From a bacterium (GTDB lineage Bacteria > Bacillota_I > Bacilli_A > RF39 > UBA660): a stretch of 32,046 nt of DNA. Position numbers and translations under genes: made by a program. This document shows, piece after piece, positions 21,802 to 30,187 of the stretch (positions are counted from its first letter, which is position 1; each line of letters opens with the position of its first letter). The stretch is taken from the NCBI GenBank assembly GCA_030539175.1, contig JAUNSN010000013.1, positions 1-32,046 on the forward strand, written 5' to 3'. The notes under the pieces are model-generated. The model was not told the DNA's origin, searched no databases, and saw only the letters and a list, made by a program, of their open reading frames with translations.

Positions 21802-23232
21802 ATGTATATATTAAAAAATGCCATTATTTCCATTATGAGAAATAAATCGAGAAACATACTAATAGGAATAGTTGTTTTAGTTATTGGATGTGCTACAGCA
21901 GTAACTTTGTCGATTAGAAATTCAGCCGAAGTGTTAGTTAATTCTTATATTAGTAAAAATGAAATAACTGCTAGTATTAGTATGAATAGACAAAATTTTA
22001 ATAAAAATATGCAACAAGATGACTCTAATTTGGAAGAAATGCAAACCAAATTTCAAGAAATATCATCACTTACTAAAGAAGAGATAGAAAGTTATGGGGA
22101 TAGTGAATATGTAAGTAATTATTATTATACTTATAACTTATCTATGAATTCTAATATTGACAAAGCCGAAAGTACAAGTAATTCAAATATGCCTAATAAT
22201 ATGCAAGAAGACAGAATGAAAAACCAAGAGGAAGGGGACTTTACCATAATTGGTTATAGCTCTTATTCATCAATGAGTGAATTTATTAATGGTTCATACA
22301 CTATTACCTCAGGCGAGGTAAGCGAAGACTTTACAGCTAATAACTGTGTAATTAATTCACAACTTGCGACATTAAATAATTTAGAAATTGGAGATATTAT
22401 CACTATAATAAATCCTAATAATGATGATCTAACCTATGAATTTGTTATTACGGGAATATTTACGGAAAATAGCACGGATAATTCTATGAATATGTTTGAT
22501 AATTCAGTCAACAGTATAATTACTAACAATGTAGCAGTTGAAAAAATGATTAATGATGATGATGAAATAAAAGCAAGAATTACTCCAACATTTATTCTAA
22601 CTAGCCAAAATGATATAGATAATTTTACTGCTGAATTAACAGACAAAGGATTAAATGAGTATTACCAAGTTACAACAAATTTAGATGAGATTAACGCTGA
22701 GATAAATTCTGTAAGTAATTTATCCAATTTTGCAACTGCTTTTTTAATTGTAACTCTAGTAATTGGTGGAATAGTACTGCTGGTATTAAATATGATAAAT
22801 GTAAGAGAAAGAAAATATGAAATAGGAGTATTACGAACTATAGGTATGAAAAAGAATTTGGTTATAACCAAGTTTGTAAGCGAACTGTTAATTGTTTCTA
22901 TTACTGCATTATTACTAGGATGTGCTATAGGATCGTTGATGAGTGTAAGTATTGCGAATAACTTGTTAAAAAATGAAGTAGAATCAGCTAGTGCCGAAAA
23001 AACTAATATAAGTAAAAATTTTGGAAAAGGTGATATGAACGAACCTCCTACTATGAATATAATGCAAAAAAATAGTATTGATTATGTAACTACAATAGAT
23101 GCGACAGTAGATTTTAAAGTATTAAAAGAATTGTTAATTATCGGAATTGCTCTTACTTTAGTTAGTAGTATTATAACCATGATAAATATTTCCAAGTTTT
23201 CACCACTTACAATTCTCAAGGAAAGGACATAA
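21802..23232 (+). CDS. MacB-type ABC transporter permease (FtsX family)
   Basis: 476 residues. One N-terminal helix (about 16-36), a large extracytoplasmic domain (about 40-310) of MacB_PCD type, and three C-terminal helices of the FtsX domain (about 315-335, 360-385, 445-465) with the conserved VRERKYEIGVLRTIGM cytoplasmic loop. This four-helix layout is that of MacB-like exporters and mechanotransducers, not of the ten-helix BceB group seen elsewhere in this window. Paired with the ATPase four bases downstream. Many Gram-positive relatives export peptides or bacteriocins or protect against them; the substrate is not known here. AAAGGAG precedes the ATG. Confidence 0.9.
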   Translation: MYILKNAIISIMRNKSRNILIGIVVLVIGCATAVTLSIRNSAEVLVNSYISKNEITASISMNRQNFNKNMQQDDSNLEEMQTKFQEISSLTKEEIESYGDSEYVSNYYYTYNLSMNSNIDKAESTSNSNMPNNMQEDRMKNQEEGDFTIIGYSSYSSMSEFINGSYTITSGEVSEDFTANNCVINSQLATLNNLEIGDIITIINPNNDDLTYEFVITGIFTENSTDNSMNMFDNSVNSIITNNVAVEKMINDDDEIKARITPTFILTSQNDIDNFTAELTDKGLNEYYQVTTNLDEINAEINSVSNLSNFATAFLIVTLVIGGIVLLVLNMINVRERKYEIGVLRTIGMKKNLVITKFVSELLIVSITALLLGCAIGSLMSVSIANNLLKNEVESASAEKTNISKNFGKGDMNEPPTMNIMQKNSIDYVTTIDATVDFKVLKELLIIGIALTLVSSIITMINISKFSPLTILKERT

Positions 23233-23236
23233 GAAA

Positions 23237-23887
23237 ATGAAAATATTAAAATTAGAAAATGTTTCATATAAATATGCAGATGGAAACGAATATGTCTTAA
23301 AAGACATTAATTTTGAGTTTTATAAAGGAAAAACATATGCGGTTAAAGGAAGAAGTGGAAGTGGTAAAACAACATTACTATCTCTTATATCAGGTTTAGA
23401 AAAATGTAGTGAAGGTAATATATATTTTGGTGAAAAAAACTTAAAAAATATTGACTTAGATCGATATCGTAGCAACAATATTGGCATAGTATTTCAATCA
23501 TTTAACCTATTGCCACATTTAACAGGTATAGAAAATATTATCTTATCAATGGATATTAGTAAAGTAAATATTCTTGATAAAAGGGCAACAGCTATAGAAT
23601 TGTTAAAAAGTGTAGGACTTGATGAGACAATTGGAAACAGACGGATATTAAAACTATCAGGGGGAGAACAACAAAGAGTAGCTATTGCTAGAAGTTTATC
23701 ATATAACCCAGAAATCATTATTGCTGATGAACCAACTGGTAACTTAGATCATGAAACAGAAAACGAAATAATGAAAATATTTGAAAGATTAGCAAAAGTG
23801 GAAAGAAAGTGTATTATAATTGTTACTCATTCAAAAAATGTGAGTCAACAAGTTGATAACGTCTTTGAATTGAAAAAACATAAGTAG
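23237..23887 (+). CDS. MacB/LolD-type ABC transporter ATPase
   Basis: 216 residues with Walker A GRSGSGKTT (about residues 38-46), Q-loop IVFQSFNLLPHLT, signature LSGGEQQRVAIARS, Walker B IIIADEPTGNLD and the H-loop VTHS. It starts four bases after the permease stop with AAGGACA just upstream and must be translated together with it. The complex should sit in the cytoplasmic membrane with the large permease domain outside. Ends the gene pair; the next 150 bases hold only the tRNA-Arg promoter region. Confidence 0.95.
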   Translation: MKILKLENVSYKYADGNEYVLKDINFEFYKGKTYAVKGRSGSGKTTLLSLISGLEKCSEGNIYFGEKNLKNIDLDRYRSNNIGIVFQSFNLLPHLTGIENIILSMDISKVNILDKRATAIELLKSVGLDETIGNRRILKLSGGEQQRVAIARSLSYNPEIIIADEPTGNLDHETENEIMKIFERLAKVERKCIIIVTHSKNVSQQVDNVFELKKHK

Positions 23888-24043
23888 CAATACTTTTGTT
23901 TTTTTATTGATCAGTTAAACGTTAAGAAGGTAACGAACAACATTGCTAGATAGCTAGGCCAAAATTATAATTACAAATTCCGCAAAAACTGTTGTAAAAA
24001 AACAAAAAATGTTATAAAATATAATACGTAAGAAAAGTTTTGT

Positions 24044-24120
24044 GCGCCCGTGGCTCAATTGGATAGAGCACTTGACTACGGATCAAGCGATTATGGGTTC
24101 GAATCCTATCGGGCGCGCCA
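24044..24120 (+). tRNA. tRNA-Arg (ACG)
   Basis: Cloverleaf with acceptor GCGCCCG/CGGGCGC, anticodon loop CTACGGA giving ACG at 24078-24080, T arm GGGTTCGAATCCT and encoded CCA. The ACG anticodon is normally edited to ICG by TadA. An extended -10 (TGTTATAAA, about 24010-24018) with TTGTAA upstream is a plausible promoter. Confidence 0.97.
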
Positions 24121-24143
24121 TTTTTTATTTATAGGAGGTTTTT

Positions 24144-24536
24144 GTGATTAATCAAGAAGAGAATATCAATCAAATTTTAGTGAAAACTTTTTGCAATACA
24201 AAATTAATAAGAAATAATAATTATTGGTATGAAATTAATGATTTACAAATAAAAGAAACTATTCCTAATAACTCTTACAACATCGTTGAATTTCAATTAG
24301 TATATCATTGCTCTAAAAAAGATATTAGATATAATTTTATTGGATATTGTTTAGAAGAACAATGTACGATGGATTTAGAAACAAAGCAAGGGAACAAAGA
24401 AATTAGATTAAGAGTTTTTTATGACAATGATAAACAAATAGAAATATATCGCTATAACAATAAGACAAATGTATGGAAATTACATTACAAACCTAGTGAA
24501 CCTAAAAAAAGAACTAAAAAATTTAGTTGTAATTAA
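24144..24536 (+). CDS. uncharacterised 130-residue protein
   Basis: 130 residues starting at GTG 24144, chosen for the AGGAGGTT ribosome site five to twelve bases upstream. No signal peptide, no membrane segment. The sequence alternates short charged and aromatic strands (NNNYWYEINDLQIKETIPN, EFQLVYHCSKKDI, IRLRVFYDNDKQIEIYRYNN), which suggests a beta-rich soluble protein, and it ends in a Lys/Arg-rich tail (EPKKRTKKFSCN). I do not recognise the family. It lies between tRNA-Arg and the nusA operon; the promoter of that operon overlaps its last codons. It may be lineage specific. Confidence 0.6.
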   Translation: MINQEENINQILVKTFCNTKLIRNNNYWYEINDLQIKETIPNNSYNIVEFQLVYHCSKKDIRYNFIGYCLEEQCTMDLETKQGNKEIRLRVFYDNDKQIEIYRYNNKTNVWKLHYKPSEPKKRTKKFSCN

Positions 24537-24555
24537 TAAAAAAGTATGATACAAT
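24527..24555 (+). promoter_or_regulatory. promoter of the rimP-nusA-infB operon
   Basis: TTGTAA (24527-24532), 17 bp, TACAAT (24550-24555) with TGA before it. Transcription would begin around 24562, just ahead of the leader hairpin. Confidence 0.65.
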
Positions 24556-24570
24556 AAATTTGCTTGAAAG

Positions 24571-24597
24571 AAAAGAGTGGTTAGACACCACTTTTTA
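24571..24597 (+). terminator. leader hairpin with T run (possible attenuator)
   Basis: AGTGGT/ACCACT (24576-24581 with 24587-24592), extended by A/T pairs and a G-T, loop of five, then five T. It lies in the 5' leader of the nusA operon, about 10 bases after the predicted transcript start and 23 before the rimP start codon. The weak stem would suit a NusA-stimulated terminator, and autoregulation by attenuation is described for this operon in Bacillus subtilis. Confidence 0.5.
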
Positions 24598-24619
24598 TCA
24601 TATATTAAGGAGGGAAAAA

Positions 24620-24874
24620 ATGGATATTTCAACAAAAATAAAATTACTTATTCAAGACACATTACAACGTGAAGGACTAAAAATTTATAAAATAACCTAT
24701 CAAAAAGAAGAAAGCAACAAAGTATTAAGAATTGTTATTGAGGGAGAAAACAAATTAACTGCCGATGATTGTGCTGCAGCATATAAAAAGATTAATCCCA
24801 TATTAGAAGAAAATAATCTTATTGATGAACCACACATATTAGAAGTAAGTACAAGGATGAGTGAAGAAAAATGA
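24620..24874 (+). CDS. rimP: RimP, N-terminal domain only
   Basis: 84 residues from ATG 24620, which has AAGGAGGG just upstream; an upstream in-frame TTG at 24560 falls in the leader hairpin and is not the start. The protein is the N-terminal domain of the 30S maturation factor RimP: LRIVIEGENKLTADDC (family pattern L-x-V-x-I-D-x-x-G-x-T-x-x-D-C) and EPHILEVST (family LEVSSPG). It stops exactly where the C-terminal SH3-like domain would begin; full-length RimP is about 150 residues. No open continuation is seen, because nusA starts four bases earlier than the stop codon ends. This is a real shortening in this lineage or a deletion. The gene order before nusA supports the assignment. Confidence 0.85.
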   Translation: MDISTKIKLLIQDTLQREGLKIYKITYQKEESNKVLRIVIEGENKLTADDCAAAYKKINPILEENNLIDEPHILEVSTRMSEEK

Positions 24875-25926
24875 ACGGAAAAGAATTTATAAAAGCATTA
24901 GACAATGTTGTAAAAGAAAAAAACATATCAAAAGACATAATAATTGAAGCTATGGAAGCTGGATTGGTAGCGGCTTACAAAAAGAACTTCAACGCATTAA
25001 CTAATGTTAGGGTAAGTATTAATGAAGAAACTGGAGATATAAAAGTATACTCATTTATTACTGTGGTTGATGAGGTTGAGGATGAACAAACAGAAATTAC
25101 ATTAGAAGAAGCTAGAAAAAAAATTGCGAACATTAATGTAGGTGAAACAATAGAAGAAGAAGTAACACCAAAAGAATTTGGTCGAGTGGCAGCTGGTACA
25201 GCTAAACAAATAGTAATTCAAAAAATAAAGGAAGCTGAAAAAAATAATATTATTGAAGAATATAGTGACAAAGAACAAGAATTAATGGTTGGTACATTAT
25301 CAAGAGAAGATGCTAAAAATTACTATGTTGATTTAGGACATATTCATGGGGTATTGCCAAAAAGTGAAATTATTCCTGGAGAAAAACTAGAAATGGAATC
25401 TTCTATTAAGGTTTATGTATCTAAAGTAGAAGTTAGTAGCAAAGGTACATTTATCTTATTAACTAGAAACCATTATGGGTTTGTTAAAAAATTATTAGAA
25501 TTAGAAGTACCAGAAATAGCTGAGGGAACAATAATAATTCACAGTATAGCAAGGGATGCTGGCAATAGAAGTAAAGTTGCAGTATCTTCGATTAATTCCA
25601 ATGTTGATCCAGTTGGGGCAATAGTTGGAACAAGATCGAGTCGTTTATCAAGAATAATAAAGCAATTAAATGGCGAAAAGTTAGATATAATTATTTATGA
25701 TGAAAAACCAGAGATATTTATAGCAAATGCTTTAAGCCCCGCTAAGAATATTAAAATAGTACTTAAAGACGATAAAAAACAAGAAGCATTAGCTATTGTA
25801 GGAGAAGACGAGTTATCACTATGTATAGGTAAAAAGGGTAACAATGTTAAATTAGCAAGCCGTTTAACAAAATATAAAATTGATGTAAAGACGAAAAAAC
25901 AATTAGAAGAAAACGAAAACAAATGA
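24871..25926 (+). CDS. nusA: transcription termination/antitermination factor NusA
   Basis: 351 residues, the normal length for a Gram-positive NusA without the extra acidic repeats of proteobacteria. Order: N-terminal RNA-polymerase-binding domain (1-125; ALDNVVKEKNISKDIIIEAM), S1 domain (about 130-200; GTLSREDAKNYYVDLGHIHGVLP in parts), KH1 (about 205-275; RSKVAVSS, DPVGAIVGTRSSRLSRI) and KH2 (about 280-345; ALAIVGEDELSLCIGKKGNNVKLASRLT). It sets pausing, termination and antitermination by RNA polymerase. It overlaps rimP by four bases (ATGA) and ylxR likewise, so all three are translationally coupled. Confidence 0.97.
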   Translation: MNGKEFIKALDNVVKEKNISKDIIIEAMEAGLVAAYKKNFNALTNVRVSINEETGDIKVYSFITVVDEVEDEQTEITLEEARKKIANINVGETIEEEVTPKEFGRVAAGTAKQIVIQKIKEAEKNNIIEEYSDKEQELMVGTLSREDAKNYYVDLGHIHGVLPKSEIIPGEKLEMESSIKVYVSKVEVSSKGTFILLTRNHYGFVKKLLELEVPEIAEGTIIIHSIARDAGNRSKVAVSSINSNVDPVGAIVGTRSSRLSRIIKQLNGEKLDIIIYDEKPEIFIANALSPAKNIKIVLKDDKKQEALAIVGEDELSLCIGKKGNNVKLASRLTKYKIDVKTKKQLEENENK

Positions 25927-26174
25927 ATAAAGTTATATTACGTAGTTGTATAGTGACCAAAGATAAGTGTCCCAAAAGTGAACTTTTGCGAATTGTTTTG
26001 ACAAAAGAAAAAGAGGTTCTAGTTGATAAAAATGGTAATATAAAGGGTCGTGGAGCATATATTAAAAAAGATATAAAAGTATTAAACAAGTTAAAGAAAA
26101 GTAATATATTAGAAAAAAAATTGCGAACAAAAGTAGATAATAAAATTTATGACCAAATATCTAGTCAATTGTAA
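25923..26174 (+). CDS. ylxR: YlxR-family RNA-binding protein
   Basis: 83 residues of the YlxR (RnpM) family: RSCIVTKDKCPKSELLRIVL, then VDKNGNIKGRGAYI, the last containing the diagnostic GRGAY box. YlxR is a small nucleic-acid-binding protein, shown in Bacillus to bind RNase P RNA and to affect its activity. It starts inside the nusA stop (ATGA overlap). The infB gene follows 26 bases later. In many Firmicutes an L7Ae-like gene (ylxQ) sits between ylxR and infB; it is missing here. Confidence 0.93.
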   Translation: MNKVILRSCIVTKDKCPKSELLRIVLTKEKEVLVDKNGNIKGRGAYIKKDIKVLNKLKKSNILEKKLRTKVDNKIYDQISSQL

Positions 26175-26200
26175 GTGTAAAAAAATGGAGGTGAAACGCC

Positions 26201-28300
26201 ATGATGAGTGTTTTAGAATATGCAACAGATATGAATAAAATTGATGAAGAAGTGATTAAAGTTTGTCAAGAACTTGAATTGCCCATAACAACTAAAGATG
26301 ATATATTAGATGAAGACATGATAGTTATGCTTGATAATTATTTCATGGAGAATGAAGAAGAAATAAATAATGAAATAGACGAAGAAGAACAAAAGAAAAT
26401 AGAACAAGAAGAATACTTTGTTATGGAAGAAGAGCAAGTAACTTTATCGCCGAAGAAATCTGTAAATAAAAATCTTAGCAAGAAAGAAGATTATGCAAAA
26501 TTAAAGAAGGAAATGTACAAACATAAAAATAAGTTTAAAAACAATAATATCGTTGAAGATGATGCAGTTTTATATAAAAAAAACATGACGGTTGGAGAAC
26601 TTGCTAGTGGACTTAATAAAAGTCCGACTGAAATAATTAAAAAGTTGATGAATTTGGGTTTAATGCTATCAATAAATAGTTCAATAGATTTTGATACTGC
26701 CGAAATTATAACCAGTGAATACAACAAGAAATTAAAAATGGAAGAAAGCATAGATGAAAGTAACTTTGAAGAATTTATTTCATTAGATAAAAGTGAAGAT
26801 TTAGTTAGCCGGCCTCCAGTTGTAACTATCATGGGACATGTTGATCATGGAAAAACAACATTGTTAGATGCAATACGACAAAGTGACGTTGCTTATCATG
26901 AAGCTGGAGGAATTACGCAAAGAATTGATGCCTATCAAATAGAGTATAATAATAAAAAAATTACTTTTATTGATACTCCTGGCCATGCAGCGTTTACGGA
27001 AATGCGAGCAAGGGGAGCAGCAATAACCGATATAGTTATAATTATTGTTGCAGCCGATGATGGAGTAATGCCCCAAACAAAAGAAGTAATTGATCATGCT
27101 TTAGTTGCTAAAGTGCCAATTATTGTTGCAATTAACAAAATAGACAAACCTGGAGCCAATATAGACAAAATAATGAGTGATATGTCGGCTAGTGGAATAA
27201 CACCAGAAGCCTGGGGTGGAAAGAGTATGTTTATACAAATATCTGCTAAAAACAAAGTAGGTATTGAAGAATTACTAGATGCTATATTATTAGAATCAGA
27301 GATGTTAGAATTGAAAGCTAACCCTAACAGGTATGCAACTGGGACAGTCGTTGAAGCATCTGTTGATAAAAAACAAGGAGTAACCGCAACGATTTTAATC
27401 CAAAATGGTACTCTACGTATTGGAGATAATATAGTAGTGGGAACTAATTATGGTAAAGTAAGAACAATAAAAAATGAAATGGAAGAAGATTTAGTTGAGG
27501 CTTATCCATCGATGCCCGTTACTATTACAGGACTTAGTAATGCTCCTTCTGCTGGTGATAAGTTTGTAGTTTTTGAAAACGAAAAAAGAGCAAGAAATGT
27601 CGCTGAAATAAGGAAAAATCGTCAACAACAAAATAATACAATTGTAAGCGAACCAATTACCCTAGAAGATTTATTTTCAAAAATCAATTCTGGGACAAAA
27701 GAAATAAACGTTGTCTTAAAAGCAGATATAAAAGGAAGCGAAGAAGCAGTTAAAAGTTCTCTACAAAAAATCGATGTTGAAGGGGCAAAAGTGAAAGTTG
27801 TTAGAAGTTCAGTTGGGGCAATAACTGAAAGTGATATTGTTCTAGCTGCAGCGGCTAATGCAATTATTATTGGATTTAATGTTCGACCAGATAGCAAGAT
27901 AATCAATTATGCAAAAGAAAAGAAGGTTGAATTAAAGTTATATGATATAATTTACAAAGTAGTTGAAGAAATGGAAGCAGCTATGAAGGGTATTTTAGAC
28001 CCAGAATATGTTGAACAAGTTTTAGGAACAGCAGAAGTTAGAAAAATTTTTAAATTTTCTAAAGTAGGAACAATTGCTGGATGTTATGTCTTAGAGGGAA
28101 CTATAAAAAAAGATTCAAAAGCAAGAATTATAAGAGATTCTGTTGTTATATACGATGGTAAAATAAACTCTTTGGCACGTGAGAAAGATCAAGTAAAAGA
28201 AGTAAAACAAGGACTAGAATGTGGCTTAACCATAGAAAATTATAATGATATTAAAGAGCAAGATGTCATTGAAGTATATGAAATGCAACTTTTAAAGTAG
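26201..28300 (+). CDS. infB: translation initiation factor IF-2
   Basis: 699 residues, short end of the IF-2 range because the N-terminal region is brief. About residues 125-175 form the IF2_N domain ([20 protein letters not shown]). The GTPase domain starts near residue 205: G1 [10 protein letters not shown]3 [10 protein letters not shown]4 NKID; then domains II-IV with the IF-2 C-terminal fMet-tRNA-binding region ([20 protein letters not shown], about 625-645). It binds fMet-tRNA on the 30S subunit and hydrolyses GTP at subunit joining. GGAGGTGAAA precedes the start; ATG 26201 and ATG 26204 are both possible. RbfA follows eight bases later. Confidence 0.97.
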   Translation: MMSVLEYATDMNKIDEEVIKVCQELELPITTKDDILDEDMIVMLDNYFMENEEEINNEIDEEEQKKIEQEEYFVMEEEQVTLSPKKSVNKNLSKKEDYAKLKKEMYKHKNKFKNNNIVEDDAVLYKKNMTVGELASGLNKSPTEIIKKLMNLGLMLSINSSIDFDTAEIITSEYNKKLKMEESIDESNFEEFISLDKSEDLVSRPPVVTIMGHVDHGKTTLLDAIRQSDVAYHEAGGITQRIDAYQIEYNNKKITFIDTPGHAAFTEMRARGAAITDIVIIIVAADDGVMPQTKEVIDHALVAKVPIIVAINKIDKPGANIDKIMSDMSASGITPEAWGGKSMFIQISAKNKVGIEELLDAILLESEMLELKANPNRYATGTVVEASVDKKQGVTATILIQNGTLRIGDNIVVGTNYGKVRTIKNEMEEDLVEAYPSMPVTITGLSNAPSAGDKFVVFENEKRARNVAEIRKNRQQQNNTIVSEPITLEDLFSKINSGTKEINVVLKADIKGSEEAVKSSLQKIDVEGAKVKVVRSSVGAITESDIVLAAAANAIIIGFNVRPDSKIINYAKEKKVELKLYDIIYKVVEEMEAAMKGILDPEYVEQVLGTAEVRKIFKFSKVGTIAGCYVLEGTIKKDSKARIIRDSVVIYDGKINSLAREKDQVKEVKQGLECGLTIENYNDIKEQDVIEVYEMQLLK

Positions 28301-28308
28301 GTGAAATA

Positions 28309-28653
28309 ATGAATACTAATATAAAATTAGAAAGAATGGAACATGATTTTGTTCGCGAAATAAGCGAAATAATACGTGATGAAATTAAGGATAATAAAAT
28401 TAATCAAGTTACAATCAATTCAGTAGATATAACTAATGATTTAAGTTATGCTAAAGTTTATTTTACAACCCTAAATGATGATAAAAAAGAAGAAATACTT
28501 TCAGCCTTAAACAAAGCTAGTAACTTTATTAGGAAGATGCTTTTTGATAAAGTAGAAATTAGAAAGATGCCAACCTTAATATTTGTTTATGATACATCTA
28601 TTGAATATGGCAAAAAAGTAGAAGAAATAATAGAAAGGATAAAAGAAGAATAA
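28309..28653 (+). CDS. rbfA: 30S ribosome-binding factor A
   Basis: 114 residues with a single KH-type domain. Visible family features: the N-terminal helix MEHDFVREISEIIRDEI, the strand pair TINSVDITNDLSYAKVYFT and LNKASNFIRKMLFDKVEIRKMPTL, then FVYDTSIEYGKKVEEII. RbfA helps maturation of the 16S 5' end in late 30S assembly. It starts eight bases after infB with AGGTGAAA as ribosome site and ends inside a hairpin that separates it from truB. Confidence 0.95.
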   Translation: MNTNIKLERMEHDFVREISEIIRDEIKDNKINQVTINSVDITNDLSYAKVYFTTLNDDKKEEILSALNKASNFIRKMLFDKVEIRKMPTLIFVYDTSIEYGKKVEEIIERIKEE

Positions 28654-28667
28654 CTCTTCTTTTTATC
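28638..28667 (+). terminator. hairpin with T run between rbfA and truB
   Basis: GATAAAAGAAGA pairs with TCTTCT...TTTATC (28638-28649 with 28655-28667, one extra T), loop ATAAC. It covers the rbfA stop codon and ends two bases before the truB ATG, leaving truB without a Shine-Dalgarno site. Confidence 0.6.
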
Positions 28668-28669
28668 TT

Positions 28670-29518
28670 ATGAATGGAATTATAATCGTTGATAAACCAA
28701 GTGGTATTACATCTTTTGATGTTGTAAAAATAATGAAAAAAAAATTCAATACTAGCAAAGTAGGTCACACTGGAACTTTAGATCCACTAGCAACAGGCAT
28801 CTTAGTTATATGTATAAATTCTGCTTTAAAAATTGCTGAAAAATTAACTCAAGATACAAAAGAATACGAAGCTGTAATCAAACTAGGAATGCAAACAGAT
28901 ACTCTTGATATAACAGGCAATATTATTACAACATCTAATATTCCTAAACTTACTCCAATAAAAGTAAACCAAGTATTAGAAAAATTTACTGGTGTAATTA
29001 ACCAAGTTGTTCCACTTTATTCATCAATTAAAATAAATGGTAAAAAATTATATGAATATGCTAGGAACAATGAAGTAATTACTCCACCAACTAGAAAAGT
29101 GCTTATAGAATATATAAATTTAATTGAAATAAAAGAAGATACAATTAAAATAAAATGTAAAGTGAGTAAAGGTACATATATAAGAAGTTTAGCAAGAGAT
29201 ATTGGTTTATCCTTAGGAACTCATGGAACTATTAAAAATTTAAGAAGGATTAAACAAGGTAATTTTAGTATTGCAGATGCTTTTACTTTAGAACAAATAG
29301 AAAAAGATTATTTTAAAATAATATCTATTGAAAATGCTCTTAATATAAAAACTATTGATGTATCAAAAGAACTATATTTTAAAATTAAAAATGGTCAAAT
29401 AATAAATAATTTTACTAAAGAAGCAGAAATTCTTTTTACTTATCAACATCAGCCAGTTGCAATATATCAAACATATCAAAAAGATATAAAAAAAATAAAA
29501 CCTTGGAAAGTTTTTTGA
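28670..29518 (+). CDS. truB: tRNA pseudouridine(55) synthase TruB
   Basis: 282 residues. The family start MNGIIIVDKPSGITSFDVV and the catalytic motif GHTGTLDPLATGIL (catalytic Asp38) are plain; later motifs are YSSIKINGKKLYEYAR and CSKGTYIRSLARDIG-like KVSKGTYIRSLARDIGLSLG (cut here to its core). It makes pseudouridine 55 in the T arm of all tRNAs. The start is fixed by the family N-terminus, but the bases before it are a T-rich hairpin arm with no ribosome-binding site, which suggests coupling to rbfA or weak translation. The C-terminal codons (WKVF) lie within a terminator stem. Confidence 0.96.
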   Translation: MNGIIIVDKPSGITSFDVVKIMKKKFNTSKVGHTGTLDPLATGILVICINSALKIAEKLTQDTKEYEAVIKLGMQTDTLDITGNIITTSNIPKLTPIKVNQVLEKFTGVINQVVPLYSSIKINGKKLYEYARNNEVITPPTRKVLIEYINLIEIKEDTIKIKCKVSKGTYIRSLARDIGLSLGTHGTIKNLRRIKQGNFSIADAFTLEQIEKDYFKIISIENALNIKTIDVSKELYFKIKNGQIINNFTKEAEILFTYQHQPVAIYQTYQKDIKKIKPWKVF

Positions 29519-29539
29519 CTTTCAAAGGTTTATTTTTTT
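29498..29539. terminator. bidirectional terminator for truB and the coiled-coil gene
   Basis: A 13-bp stem (29498-29510 with 29519-29531, one mismatch) is followed by ATTTTTTT on the plus strand and a T-rich tract on the minus strand. It overlaps the last truB codons and the 3' end of the convergent gene at 29530. Confidence 0.75.
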
Positions 29540-30090
29540 AACGTTCTAACCTTGACTCGTTCTTTTAATGCAAGTGGAACATCTTTAGAGCAAGTAGCAA
29601 TTATTGAAGAACATAATTGTTCTTTAGTAATTATAGCAACACTATGAACCTTATTAAGTTCTTTTAGTTGCTTTGCATAATTTCTATTTGCCTTACAAAG
29701 TGAATTAAATTCTTCAAGTAATCTCGTAAAATTTAATTCAAGAGCATAAGCTTTTAAACTAGTATCTTTTTTAATTGGGGTAAATGCTGAGGAAAATAGA
29801 AGTGATTGATTATAAAGAGGTACTGATAAAACAAAATTAAGTAATAGATTTCTTTGCTTTATCAATAGTTGTCTTTCCTCTTCCTCTTTCTCTTTTTGTC
29901 TTTCTTGCTCTTTTAAAAGTAATGTTAACTTGTCTAATTTAGCTGCTAATTTCTCAATTTTCTCAATGTTTTCCTCTTTTTTTTCGCTAATTTCTTTTTG
30001 CTTTTTTTCAATAATTTGAATTTTTTTGTTTAATTCATTAATACTATTTTGCAATGAATTAATTGTTTTTTCTTGTGACAAATCCACCAT
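29530..30090 (-). CDS. coiled-coil protein of unknown function
   Basis: About 186 residues if it starts near MVDLSQEK (30090); the frame can be extended to 30150, but the AAAGGAG site lies directly before 30090, so the true start is the ATG there or a GTG/TTG one to four codons later. Residues of about 5-85 are a strongly charged heptad-type coiled coil (NSINELNKKIQIIEKK, EKEEEERQLLIKQRN), followed by a less polar part (LLLNFVLSVPLYNQSLLFSS) and a basic C-terminus (LKERVKVRTLKK). No signal peptide. I do not recognise the family; it may be a structural or DNA-associated protein. Single gene facing truB. Confidence 0.6.
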   Translation of the reverse strand: MVDLSQEKTINSLQNSINELNKKIQIIEKKQKEISEKKEENIEKIEKLAAKLDKLTLLLKEQERQKEKEEEERQLLIKQRNLLLNFVLSVPLYNQSLLFSSAFTPIKKDTSLKAYALELNFTRLLEEFNSLCKANRNYAKQLKELNKVHSVAIITKEQLCSSIIATCSKDVPLALKERVKVRTLKK

Positions 30091-30137
30091 CTCCTTTATA
30101 TATACATTATATATAAAAAAAGAAAACTTGTAAAGGC

Positions 30138-30166
30138 TTGAAAAAAGCATAAATATAATTTATAAT
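30138..30166 (+). promoter_or_regulatory. promoter of the EIIB-like gene
   Basis: TTGAAA (30138-30143), exactly 17 bp, TATAAT (30161-30166), about 20 bases before the start codon. Confidence 0.7.
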
Positions 30167-30187
30167 AGATACGAGGAGATGAAACAA

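Noticed and set aside
24560-24619. Upstream start of RimP
   Set aside because: These codons lie within the leader hairpin and match no RimP N-terminus; ATG 24620 has a strong ribosome site.
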